Assembly: GCA_021647505.1 (NCBI GenBank)
Contig: JAKIUN010000022.1
Coordinates: 1 to 50,738 of the forward strand
DNA length: 50,738 nt
Reading direction: 5' to 3'
From: Gammaproteobacteria bacterium
GTDB taxonomy: Bacteria > Pseudomonadota > Gammaproteobacteria > SZUA-152
Made by a program: the position numbers and the translations under genes. The notes under the pieces were generated by a model. It ran no database searches and had not been told where the DNA came from. It saw only the letters and a program-made list of their open reading frames with translations. Positions 34,282 through 42,547 of this stretch are shown one piece after another. How positions within the stretch are numbered: the first letter of the stretch is position 1; each line of letters opens with the position of its first letter.

Positions 34282-35943
34282 ATGGCAGATTTACTCGGTA
34301 CAGCAATTTCCGGCCTCACGGCCTCTCAGCGTAACCTGGCGGTGGTGGGTAATAATATCACCAACGTCAACACCCCCGGCTATAGTCGGCAGAGTGCCGA
34401 GCTGGTGTCGCGCATACCTAGCCCCCATGGTTCGGGATTTGTCGGCAATGGTGTCGAAGTCAGCACCGTGCGCCGCATCTATGACCAGTTTCTGGGCAAT
34501 CAGGTGACCAATCGCACTTCTTCCTTTGAGCAGATGGACACCCTGTATAACCTGGCGGCGCGGGTCGATAATTCACTGGCTGGCGAGTCTTCCAGCCTGA
34601 GCCCAACGATTCAGGCCTTTTTCAATGCAGTGCAGGATGTTTCCAACAACCCGACATCCATTCCCAGCCGTGAAGTCATGGTCTCGGAGGCCTCTACGCT
34701 GGCCTCTCGTTTTCAGTCGCTGAATCGGGAATTCGATAGCCTGCGTGATCTGGTCAACACGCAGATGGAAGTGTTTACCTCGGAGGTCAACAGCATTGCC
34801 GGCTCGATTGCGGAACTGAATCAAGACATTGCCATTGCCCGTGCCAGTGCCTCCGGGCAGCCACCGAATGACCTGCTGGATCAGCGTGACCGGCAGATCA
34901 ACCGCCTCGCCGAACTGGTGTCGGTCAACCGGGTCGAGGCGGGTGATGGCTCGACCAATATTTTTATCGGCAGTGGCCAGGCGCTGGTGCTGGGTACTGA
35001 AGCCGCCACCCTGAGCACGACCCGTGGCAGCTTCGATCCTGCTCAGCGGGAAATCCTCTTCACCAGTCGCACCACGAGTACTCCCATCGGCAGTCAGTTG
35101 AATGGTGGGCAATTGGGTGGCTTGATGGATTTTCGTCGCAACGTATTGAATTCGGCGCAGGATGGCCTGGGCCGCATCGCCATCGGTATGGCCGATACCT
35201 TTAATGTTCAGCACCAGCTGGGTGATGACCTGAATGGCAACCCCGGTGGTCTGTTTTTCGCCGCCATCAATGCCACCAGTCCGGCCGTTTTTGCCAACGT
35301 CAACAATAATGCCGCCAGCGGTACGGTGGCGGTGAGCATCAATGATTCCGGTCAGCTCAAGGCCTCGGAATACCGTCTGAACTATGACGGCGCCAATTTC
35401 TCCTTGCTGCGTCTGTCCGACAATACGGTGGTGGACAGCGGTTTCGGCACGGCGGGGCTGCCTCGCACGGTGGCGGGTGAGGGGATCACCCTTGATCTGA
35501 GCGGGACGATTGCTGCTGGCGACAGCTTCTTGATTCGCCCGGTGCGTTACGGCGCTCGTGACATGAATGTCGCCCTTGCCTCGGGGGCCGAGTTTGCCGC
35601 CGCCGCCAGCGGTAACGCCAGTGGTGACAACAGCAATGCCTTGGCCATGGCGGGTTTGCAGACGCAAAAATTGCTGGGTAATGGCAGTGAAACCTATCAA
35701 TCGTCCTACGGCAAGGTGCTGGCCGACGTCGGGGTCAAGACTCGCGAAGCCAAGGTCAACAGCGAGGCGCAACAGGTGCTGCTGGACAATGCCATTGAAG
35801 CGAACAGTGCCGTCTCCGGCGTCAACCTCGATGAAGAGGCCGCCGATCTGATCAAATATCAGCAGGCCTACCAGGCTGCGGCCCAGTTGGTCAAAGTGGC
35901 CGATACCCTGTTTCAGACCCTGCTCAACGTGGCTAGCAGGTAA
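34282..35943 (+). CDS. flgK: Flagellar hook-associated protein FlgK (HAP1)
   Basis: 553 residues. The N-terminus LLGTAISGLTASQRNLAVVG and NNITNVNTPGYSRQSAELVS, the internal ASGQPPNDLLDQRDRQINRL, and the C-terminal SGVNLDEEAADLIKYQQAYQ are FlgK hallmarks. It makes the first hook-filament junction layer. Its export chaperone FlgN is encoded at 22334-22828. GCGGAG precedes the ATG. Confidence 0.97.
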   Translation: MADLLGTAISGLTASQRNLAVVGNNITNVNTPGYSRQSAELVSRIPSPHGSGFVGNGVEVSTVRRIYDQFLGNQVTNRTSSFEQMDTLYNLAARVDNSLAGESSSLSPTIQAFFNAVQDVSNNPTSIPSREVMVSEASTLASRFQSLNREFDSLRDLVNTQMEVFTSEVNSIAGSIAELNQDIAIARASASGQPPNDLLDQRDRQINRLAELVSVNRVEAGDGSTNIFIGSGQALVLGTEAATLSTTRGSFDPAQREILFTSRTTSTPIGSQLNGGQLGGLMDFRRNVLNSAQDGLGRIAIGMADTFNVQHQLGDDLNGNPGGLFFAAINATSPAVFANVNNNAASGTVAVSINDSGQLKASEYRLNYDGANFSLLRLSDNTVVDSGFGTAGLPRTVAGEGITLDLSGTIAAGDSFLIRPVRYGARDMNVALASGAEFAAAASGNASGDNSNALAMAGLQTQKLLGNGSETYQSSYGKVLADVGVKTREAKVNSEAQQVLLDNAIEANSAVSGVNLDEEAADLIKYQQAYQAAAQLVKVADTLFQTLLNVASR

Positions 35944-35945
35944 CG

Positions 35946-36126
35946 TGTAGGAGCGGGCCATGCCCGCGATGAAAGACCACAATGGATGCATGTAGGTTGG
36001 CGGTGAGCGTGCGAACCCCAACGTAACCAACCGGCCATGTTGGGGTTCCTTCGTCACCGCCAACCTACACATGGCGGAGCGTGGCTACCCGTCTGAACTT
36101 TAGACACGGGCCATGCCCGCGATGAG
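35946..36126. repeat. Hairpin repeat (family B copy 2) between two family-C units
   Basis: At 35991-36070 a long hairpin (GTAGGTTGGCGGTGAGCG pairing with the CGTCACCGCCAACCTAC end, and GAACCCCAAC with GTTGGGGTTC) is a better-preserved copy of 10668-10736. On each side lies a direct copy of CGGGCCATGCCCGCGATGA (35953-35971 and 36107-36125). It fills most of the flgK-flgL gap, with no coding potential. Confidence 0.75.
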
Positions 36127-36152
36127 ATGTTACATAAAGAAAGGATCGTGGT

Positions 36153-37073
36153 ATGCGTATTTCCACCGCACAGATGCAGTCCCAGGCCGTCCGCAGCATG
36201 ATGGATCGGCAGGTGGAACTGAGCTACACACAGCAGCAGGTGGCCACGGGCAAGCGTATCCTGTCTCCCTCCGACGATGTCATCGGTTCCACGCAGGTCA
36301 TCGCCCTGCAGCAGAACATCGACACGTCCACGCAGTACCAGGAAAATGCCGATATGGCCGAAAGCCGTCTGCTCAGCGAGGAAAATGCCCTCACGCAGAC
36401 CATCAATGTCTTGCAGCGTTCGCGTGAGCTGGCTATTCAGGGAAACAACGGCAGCCAGTCCGCCGCCAACCGTGCGGCCCTTGCCAATGAAATCCGTCAA
36501 AATCTGGCGGAGATCCTGGCGCTCGCCAATACCGTGGATGGCAATGGCGAATATGTCTTCGCCGGCTACAATGTCGGCACGGTGCCGTTTACTGAGGTGG
36601 AAAACCCCGTCGGCAGCGGGCTTTATGATTTTAACTACAGCGGCGACAACGGCCAGCGTAATCTACAGATCGGCGCCGCGCGACAGATCCCCGTGGGTGA
36701 TCCCGGCAGTGATGTATTTGTCAACATCCCGGCGAGTGGTGGTGGCACCCAGAGCGTGTTTGAGACCCTGGAGCAACTGGCGCTTTCGCTGGAATCCAAT
36801 TCACCGAACATAGCGGCGGTCGGTGAGCTGCAAAGTGCACTCAGTCATCTCGATGGTTTTCGCGCCAAGGTGGGAGCGAGACAGAATGCCATCGACAGTC
36901 AGCGCGACTTCAATGAAGACGTTAAACTGGAGGCACAGAAGCGGCTTGCGGATGTGCAGGATCTGGATTACGCCGAAGCCATCAGCCGCCTGAGCCTGCA
37001 ATTGGCCGGCCTGGAGGCCTCACAGCAGAGTTTTGCACGGATACAGAATCTGTCCCTGTTCAATTTCCTCTAG
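36153..37073 (+). CDS. flgL: Flagellar hook-associated protein FlgL (HAP3)
   Basis: 306 residues. The flagellin-like N-terminus MRISTAQMQSQAVRSMMDRQ has QQQVATGKRILSPSDDVIGS. The middle has LANTVDGNGEYVFAGYN, and the C-terminus YAEAISRLSLQLAGLEASQQ then SFARIQNLSLFNFL. It forms the second hook-filament junction layer. AAAGGATCG precedes the ATG. It is the last gene of the run and is followed by a terminator; no flagellin gene lies in the window. Confidence 0.97.
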   Translation: MRISTAQMQSQAVRSMMDRQVELSYTQQQVATGKRILSPSDDVIGSTQVIALQQNIDTSTQYQENADMAESRLLSEENALTQTINVLQRSRELAIQGNNGSQSAANRAALANEIRQNLAEILALANTVDGNGEYVFAGYNVGTVPFTEVENPVGSGLYDFNYSGDNGQRNLQIGAARQIPVGDPGSDVFVNIPASGGGTQSVFETLEQLALSLESNSPNIAAVGELQSALSHLDGFRAKVGARQNAIDSQRDFNEDVKLEAQKRLADVQDLDYAEAISRLSLQLAGLEASQQSFARIQNLSLFNFL

Positions 37074-37101
37074 GGTACAGCCCGCAGCGGTGACATGAAA
37101 A

Positions 37102-37133
37102 GGGCGCCTCGTCTGCACGGGGCGCCCTTTTTT
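37102..37133 (+). terminator. Rho-independent terminator after flgL
   Basis: The stem GGGCGCC/GGCGCCC with a 12-base loop is followed by TTTTTT, and AAAA precedes the stem. The A-run means it could also stop the convergent lipoprotein gene on the minus strand. Confidence 0.9.
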
Positions 37134-37154
37134 GTTATGCCCACCCAGTGGAGG

Positions 37155-38099
37155 CTAGCTGCCAGAGAGGATGCTGGAGCTGATGCTGTCGATGGTGATG
37201 TCGTAGCGGGTTTTGTCGGTCGTGATTTTGTCCGTACAGGTATTGCTCATTTGGATGACCCCGATCTCGGGAATGATGTACATGTGGCCGTCATGGGTTG
37301 AGTTTCCATCACTGCAGAGATCGAAAATGTCGAATGTCAAAGGTAGTTGGCCGTTGACACTGGCGTCCGGAAAGACATCTCCCTCGCTAAATTCAACCCG
37401 AAAGGGATTGGCGTAGTTGCCGATGTTGGTGTTGACCTGCGTGCCGTCACCGACGACGGTGATTATATGTGTGAATCGGCCGACATCACTCTGGCACTTC
37501 GCAACACCGCGGACGCAGCCATCCATGAGATGGTATTTCACCGTGTAGGTGTTGTTGATGAACAGGGGTGACTTCAACGTGATGACCGTTTCCTGGCCAC
37601 CCACGATATTGTTATCGGGGTTGGCGGGGGTGGTGGTGCTGCCGCCGGTGGTGTTCAGCCAATAGTACTGGTCGGGAGTCGGGAGACCACCCATGGCCAC
37701 CAAGCGTTCGGTACCAGCGGTATCGGTAGTGAGACCATCCTGGTGGACGTATTGAATGACCACCGTTTCGGTGGGGTTGCAGAATGGGCCTTCCAGGCAG
37801 TACCGGTAACTCTTTTTGATCACGTCGTAGTTCTTGCCATCTGGGGAGGTCAGGGTGGAGTAATTGCCCCAGCGAACCTCCAGCGTCCCGTTGCTGAAGT
37901 CGCCGCTACTGGGGCCGGCTATCGTGGTGGCAAAGACGTTGTATCGAATCCAGTCGCCTTGTTTGTAGATGCGCAGGTTGTCGGTCGTGCGATAATTGGG
38001 TGGCTCTGGGTCTTTTTTCTCCACCAGACAGCCCGTCAGGGCGACGGTGGCCAGGGTAACGAGCGCGATGGCGGCAATCATTCGGGGGTGCTTTGTCAT
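37155..38099 (-). CDS. Lipoprotein of unknown function
   Basis: 314 residues from the ATG at 38099, preceded by AAGGAAAA as ribosome site. A signal peptide ends in the lipobox ALTGC. The mature part is rich in Thr, Asn and Gly, predicted beta-strand, with several Cys (for example YCLEGPFCNP, GCVRGVAKC) that may form disulphides. No family recognised. It stands alone, convergent with flgL. Confidence 0.75.
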   Translation of the reverse strand: MTKHPRMIAAIALVTLATVALTGCLVEKKDPEPPNYRTTDNLRIYKQGDWIRYNVFATTIAGPSSGDFSNGTLEVRWGNYSTLTSPDGKNYDVIKKSYRYCLEGPFCNPTETVVIQYVHQDGLTTDTAGTERLVAMGGLPTPDQYYWLNTTGGSTTTPANPDNNIVGGQETVITLKSPLFINNTYTVKYHLMDGCVRGVAKCQSDVGRFTHIITVVGDGTQVNTNIGNYANPFRVEFSEGDVFPDASVNGQLPLTFDIFDLCSDGNSTHDGHMYIIPEIGVIQMSNTCTDKITTDKTRYDITIDSISSSILSGS

Positions 38100-38150
38100 C
38101 GGTTTTCCTTGGATCTCTGTGGGTTTGATTTCCCACTGTTCGCAACAAGT

Positions 38151-38180
38151 ATAGTCATTCCGGCGCATGCTGGAATCCAG
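38151..38180. repeat. Short palindromic repeat (ATTCCGGCGCATGCTGGAAT)
   Basis: The segment after TAGTC forms a small imperfect hairpin (ATTCC/GGAAT arms) of a type widely scattered in proteobacterial genomes. The rest of the 367-base gap 38100-38466 between divergent genes shows no gene. Confidence 0.5.
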
Positions 38181-38466
38181 AGGCTGTGGGCATTGGCCTC
38201 GGCTTCAGTGTCCTGGCCATCCTGCGTCGCCCTACCGCCTGTCATGTGGGCGTTCGCCAGTGTGACGTGTTGTTGTTTATACCCGTCTGTATGCAGCGGA
38301 GTTATCTGTTGCGGCAGACACACTCGTGCGGCAGCGTATTTTGGTGATTCAAAAATAGTTGACCCATAGGATGCCCTTTTGTTCGTGTCGGTGCAAAGTC
38401 CGCAGCCGTTAAGGCTTGACGGTAATGCTATGCTAGCGGCTGTTTTTCAACGAGCAACGTCCACTG

Positions 38467-39135
38467 ATGAGCCGCCATTCCACTTCCCCCCCCGCCGTTT
38501 CCGCCACCTTCGACCTCGATTGCCGTCGCTGCCCGCGTCTCAGCCGATTTCTTGATGAGGTACAACAGGATTACCCGGACTATCACGCCCGTCCGGTAGC
38601 GCCCTTTGGTGCTGCGCGGCCGTCGTTGCTGATCGTCGGCCTGGCCCCCGGCATGCACGGCGCCAACGCCACGGGGCGTCCCTTCACCGGCGACCACGCC
38701 GGCATCCTGCTCTACCAGACCCTGTTCGATTACGGCTTCAGCAGCGCACCGGTATCTGAGTCGGCACGCGACGGTCTGAAGCTGCGCGGTTGTCGTATCA
38801 CCAACGCGGTGAAGTGCCTGCCGCCGCAGAACAAGCCGGTGGGCGCGGAGATCAAGACCTGCAACGATTTCCTGCGTGCGGAGCTGGAAGGACTGAAAAA
38901 GGGCGCGGTGGTGCTGGCCCTGGGCAGCATTGCCCATCAGTCGGTGGTGCGCGCCTTCGGTCTGCGGCAAAAGGACTTCCGCTTCGCCCACAATGTGCTG
39001 CACGACTTGCCGGGCGGGCGCCGGCTGCTGGATTCCTACCACTGTAGCCGCTACAACACGCAGACGCGGCGGCTGACGGAACCCATGTTCCGCGCCGTGT
39101 TCCAGCAGGCCCGGGATTTGATTGACGCGCGATGA
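38467..39135 (+). CDS. Uracil-DNA glycosylase, family 5 type (UdgB-like)
   Basis: 222 residues. CRRCPRLSRF supplies the first two Fe-S cysteines, and CRITNAVKC two further cysteines. Motif A is GLAPGMHGANATGRPFTGD, typical of family 5 (UDGb), which lacks the polar catalytic residue of other UDG families. Motif B is HCSRYNTQT in place of the HPSxxN of relatives. It removes uracil and deaminated bases from DNA. The next gene, uvrC, is also a repair gene but is separated by 300 bases of repeats. Confidence 0.88.
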   Translation: MSRHSTSPPAVSATFDLDCRRCPRLSRFLDEVQQDYPDYHARPVAPFGAARPSLLIVGLAPGMHGANATGRPFTGDHAGILLYQTLFDYGFSSAPVSESARDGLKLRGCRITNAVKCLPPQNKPVGAEIKTCNDFLRAELEGLKKGAVVLALGSIAHQSVVRAFGLRQKDFRFAHNVLHDLPGGRRLLDSYHCSRYNTQTRRLTEPMFRAVFQQARDLIDAR

Positions 39136-39161
39136 GTCTGTACATCCAGCACCGGATTGCA

Positions 39162-39402
39162 GGAACGGGCCATGCCCGCGATAAAAACAAATATTCGCCA
39201 CAGAGGCACGGAGAACACGGAGAAAAACTCAATGCCTACGGTCTCTGTGTACTCCATGCCTCTGTGGTGAAAGGGTCTTTTTTTACAGGCATCGCGGGCA
39301 TGGCCTGTTCCTTGCCTTCGCTCGATTTGCCGCCAAATTTGTGGGAGCGGCTTCAGCCGCGAATGGCGTGCAAAAAGTCTTCGCGGCTGAAGCCGCTCTC
39401 AC
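39162..39402. repeat. Cluster of three inverted-repeat elements, one nested in another
   Basis: The outer pair is 39162-39182 with 39291-39311 (family C, GGGCCATGCCCGCGAT), with one mismatch. Inside it is a second pair, 39198-39213 with 39252-39267 (CCACAGAGGCACGGAG). Immediately right is a third hairpin, 39341-39363 with 39380-39402 (GAGCGGCTTCAGCCGCGAA arms). There is no coding frame. It occupies the whole udg-uvrC gap. Confidence 0.85.
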
Positions 39403-39433
39403 AATCATTGCCTGTGCAAAATGATTGAGTCAT

Positions 39434-41281
39434 ATGCCTGATCAGAACAACACCCCGGCCTTCGACGCCAAGGCCTTCCTCAATACCCTGACCGGCAAGC
39501 CCGGCGTCTACCGCATGCTCGATGCCGAGGGCAGAGTGCTGTACGTGGGCAAGGCACGCAATCTGAAAAAGCGCGTGTCGAGCTATTTCCAGCGCACCGT
39601 GCAGAGCCCCAAGACCCGCGCCCTGGTGGCGCAGATTCGCGGCGTGGAGGTGACGGTTACCCATACCGAGAATGAGGCCCTGCTGCTGGAGAATAACCTC
39701 ATCAAGCAGCTCAAGCCGCGCTACAACATTCTCATGCGCGACGACAAGAGCTACCCGTTCCTGTTTCTCTCCGGTCATCATGATTACCCACGCCTCGGCT
39801 ACCACCGTGGCGCCAAGCGCCTCAAGGGGCGCTATTTCGGCCCTTACCCCTCGGCGGGTTCGGTGCGTGAAAGTCTGCATATCTTGCAAAAGGTGTTTCG
39901 CGTGCGCCAGTGCGAGGACAGTTTCTACGGCAATCGCTCACGGCCCTGTCTGCAATACCAGATCGAGCGCTGCACCGCACCCTGCGTGGGGCTAATCTCT
40001 CCCGAAGACTATGCCGAGGACGTACGTCATGCGGTGATGTTCCTCGAAGGTCGCAATTCCCGCCTCATCGACGAACTGGTGATCCGCATGGAGGTGGCCG
40101 CCAAGGCGCTGCAATTCGAGCAGGCGGCGCGCTTTCGCGACCAGATCGCCAGCCTGCGGCGCATGCAGGAGACCCAATCGGTGAACGGCGAGGGTGGTGA
40201 CCGCGACGTGATCGCCGTGGTCAGCGAGGGCGGCACGGCCTGCGTGCAGGTGTTCTTCATTCGCGGTGGGCGCAATCTGGGCAACAAATCCTATTTTCCG
40301 CGCCAGACCGAGGGCGCTGAAGCAGCGGATATTCTGGCGGCCTTCGTGGCGCAGTTCTATTTGAACGGCGAAAGGGCGGGTGGCCGTGAGATTCCGTCGG
40401 AGATCCTGCTCAATACTGAACCGGAGGGTGCCGGGGTGTTGCAGTCCGTGCTCTCGGAGCAGAGCGGCCACAAGGTACAGCTGAGCTGGCGTCTGCGTGG
40501 CGAGCGTGCGCGCTGGCAGCAGATGGCGGAGGTCAATGCCCGCACCGCGCTGTGCAGCCGTCTGGCCGGCAAAGCCGGCGTGCTGAAACGGCTGGAGGCC
40601 CTGCAGGATGCGCTGGGGCTGGACAGCCTGCCGCAGCGGCTGGAGTGCTTCGATATCAGCCACACCATGGGCGAGGCCACCGTGGCCTCCTGCGTGGTGC
40701 TGGACGGCAACGGCCCGCTGAAGGCCGACTATCGTCGCTTCAACATCGAGGGCATCACCCCCGGTGACGACTACGCCGCCATGCATCAGGCGCTGATGCG
40801 GCGCTACACGCGGCTGAAAAAGGGCGAGGGCAAGCTGCCGGATATCCTGATTGTCGACGGTGGTAAGGGGCAGGTGGCGCAGGCCGCAGCGGTGTTGGAG
40901 GAATTACAGATCAGCGGTGTCAGTCTGCTCGGCGTGGCCAAGGGGCCATCGCGCAAGCCGGGGCAGGAGGTGCTGGTATTCACCGGTCGGGAGATGACCC
41001 TGCCGGCGGATTCGCCGGCCCTGCACGTGATTCAGCAGATACGCGATGAGGCACACCGCTTTGCCATTACCGGTCATCGTCAGCGCCGTGCCAAAACACG
41101 TAACACTTCGGTGCTGGAGGGTATCGGTGGGCTGGGGCCGAAACGGCGCCAGCAGCTGTTGAAACAGTTTGGTGGTTTACAGGAAGTAGCCCGTGCCGGG
41201 GTAAAGGATTTGGCCAGTGTGCCCGGAATCAGTAAAAGTCTGGCGCAAAAAGTATATGATGTGTTCCATTCGGACGAATGA
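39434..41281 (+). CDS. uvrC: Excinuclease ABC subunit UvrC
   Basis: 615 residues (E. coli 610). The GIY-YIG domain begins [36 protein letters not shown] and [15 protein letters not shown] follow, then a UVR motif ([20 protein letters not shown]). The RNase-H-like part has [19 protein letters not shown] and [17 protein letters not shown]-terminal helix-hairpin-helix motifs include [20 protein letters not shown] and [16 protein letters not shown]. It makes both incisions in nucleotide excision repair. ATG 39434 is preferred over a TTG at 39425. pgsA follows at 25 bases. Confidence 0.98.
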   Translation: MPDQNNTPAFDAKAFLNTLTGKPGVYRMLDAEGRVLYVGKARNLKKRVSSYFQRTVQSPKTRALVAQIRGVEVTVTHTENEALLLENNLIKQLKPRYNILMRDDKSYPFLFLSGHHDYPRLGYHRGAKRLKGRYFGPYPSAGSVRESLHILQKVFRVRQCEDSFYGNRSRPCLQYQIERCTAPCVGLISPEDYAEDVRHAVMFLEGRNSRLIDELVIRMEVAAKALQFEQAARFRDQIASLRRMQETQSVNGEGGDRDVIAVVSEGGTACVQVFFIRGGRNLGNKSYFPRQTEGAEAADILAAFVAQFYLNGERAGGREIPSEILLNTEPEGAGVLQSVLSEQSGHKVQLSWRLRGERARWQQMAEVNARTALCSRLAGKAGVLKRLEALQDALGLDSLPQRLECFDISHTMGEATVASCVVLDGNGPLKADYRRFNIEGITPGDDYAAMHQALMRRYTRLKKGEGKLPDILIVDGGKGQVAQAAAVLEELQISGVSLLGVAKGPSRKPGQEVLVFTGREMTLPADSPALHVIQQIRDEAHRFAITGHRQRRAKTRNTSVLEGIGGLGPKRRQQLLKQFGGLQEVARAGVKDLASVPGISKSLAQKVYDVFHSDE

Positions 41282-41306
41282 ATTAACGCCTTGGCACACG
41301 ATTCTC

Positions 41307-41885
41307 ATGATCTACAACCTGCCCAACACCCTTACCCTGCTGCGCATTGCCCTGATCCCGGTGTTCGCTGTACTGTTCTATCTGCCGGTGCCCTGGGCCC
41401 ATGTGGCGGTGACGGTGGTGTTTGCCATCGCCGCCATCACCGATTGGCTGGATGGCTATCTGGCGCGGCGCTGGCAGCAGACCTCGGCCTTTGGCGCCTT
41501 CCTCGATCCGGTGGCCGACAAGCTGATGGTGGCGGCGGCGCTGGTGATGCTGGTGGACGTCAATCCCACGCCCTTCGCGGATCTGCTGCTGGCCTTGCCG
41601 GCGGTGGTCATTATCGGCCGCGAGATCGTGATCTCCGCCCTGCGTGAGTGGATGGCCGAGGTTGGTGACCGCACCTCGGTGGCGGTGTCCACGATTGGAA
41701 AAATAAAAACCAGTGCGCAGATGGTGGCCTTGTTGCTATTGCTTTACCGTGAACCGGTCGGCCATTTTCCCACCGCTGAAATCGGTTTCGTGCTGTTGTA
41801 CGTAGCCGCCGGACTGACCCTGTGGTCCATGTTCATTTACCTGCGCGCGGCCTGGCCCAGCCTCTCCGACGCCGCTACGAAGTGA
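41307..41885 (+). CDS. pgsA: CDP-diacylglycerol-glycerol-3-phosphate 3-phosphatidyltransferase
   Basis: A 192-residue membrane enzyme. The CDP-alcohol phosphatidyltransferase motif is complete (DWLDGYLAR, then G, then DPVAD), with the NLPNTLTLLRIALIPVF start and several membrane helices. It makes phosphatidylglycerol phosphate. The ATG at 41307 fits the family start. The uvrC-pgsA order followed by Gly, Cys and Leu tRNAs is conserved with E. coli. Confidence 0.97.
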   Translation: MIYNLPNTLTLLRIALIPVFAVLFYLPVPWAHVAVTVVFAIAAITDWLDGYLARRWQQTSAFGAFLDPVADKLMVAAALVMLVDVNPTPFADLLLALPAVVIIGREIVISALREWMAEVGDRTSVAVSTIGKIKTSAQMVALLLLLYREPVGHFPTAEIGFVLLYVAAGLTLWSMFIYLRAAWPSLSDAATK

Positions 41886-41931
41886 CGGGTGCTCATTGAA
41901 AGCGCCCAGCTTCTTTAGTGGGGTGAAGGGC

Positions 41932-41959
41932 TTGACAGCCCTCCCTCGGGCTGTAAAAT
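41932..41959 (+). promoter_or_regulatory. Sigma-70 promoter of the tRNA cluster
   Basis: TTGACA and TAAAAT are separated by 16 bases. They end 22 bases before tRNA-Gly. Five of six bases match the -10 consensus and all six match the -35. Confidence 0.85.
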
Positions 41960-41981
41960 ACAGCGCTCTTGAAGACGTGAC

Positions 41982-42057
41982 GCGGGAATAGCTCAGCTGG
42001 TAGAGCACAACCTTGCCAAGGTTGGGGTCGCGAGTTCGAATCTCGTTTCCCGCTCCA
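41982..42057 (+). tRNA. tRNA-Gly (GCC)
   Basis: 76 nt with encoded CCA. GCGGGAA pairs with TTCCCGC, the anticodon loop is TTGCCAA (anticodon GCC), and GTTCGAATC forms the T loop. It is the first of three tRNAs, corresponding to E. coli glyW. Confidence 0.97.
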
Positions 42058-42200
42058 AATCGTTTGTTTGAACCTTTGGGTTTATGCCTCAGGCTTATCC
42101 TTTGATGTATAAAAATGCCTCGGTCGAAGGGTCGGGGTTTTTTCAGTTAGAGGGCCTTTTAAATAGGGGGTCTTTTAAACCCTTTTTATGATCGATGACT

Positions 42201-42274
42201 GGCTGAGTGGCAGAGTGGCTATGCAGCGGACTGCAAATCCGTGTACCTCGGTTCGACTCCGGGCTCAGCCTCCA
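42201..42274 (+). tRNA. tRNA-Cys (GCA)
   Basis: 74 nt with CCA. GGCTGAG pairs with CTCAGCC, the anticodon loop is CTGCAAA (anticodon GCA), and GGTTCGACTCC is in the T arm. It corresponds to E. coli cysT. Confidence 0.96.
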
Positions 42275-42394
42275 CTTATCGACCACCATTCCTGGTCAGT
42301 CTCTTCGATATTTTTCCCAGCACGGTAATGATTCTGACGCGCTTCCCGCGCCGCTGATTTTCTGCAATAGTTACCGCTGTTGAAACCGCTCGCC

Positions 42395-42481
42395 GCCCGG
42401 GTGGTGAAACTGGTAGACACAAGGGACTTAAAATCCCTCGGCTTCACGGCCGTGCCGGTTCGATTCCGGCCCCGGGCACCA
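42395..42481 (+). tRNA. tRNA-Leu (TAA)
   Basis: 87 nt with CCA. GCCCGGG pairs with CCCGGGC, the anticodon loop contains TAA (ACTTAAAAT), the variable arm is long, and GGTTCGATTCC is in the T arm. It corresponds to E. coli leuZ. Confidence 0.96.
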
Positions 42482-42547
42482 TTTCCCAATATTTTTATCT
42501 GTGGATGTTTGTAGTCTTGCCGCCGTGTGTGGGTGTGCGGCTTTTGT

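Noticed and set aside
34573-36072. A 499-codon open frame on the minus strand opposite flgK
   Set aside because: It lies almost wholly antisense to a well-conserved gene, runs through the flgK-flgL repeat, and shows no recognisable motif. It is a product of codon bias.
42482-42547. A terminator between tRNA-Leu and the histidine kinase gene
   Set aside because: Only a 5-bp stem with a 13-base loop and an interrupted T-run can be drawn.
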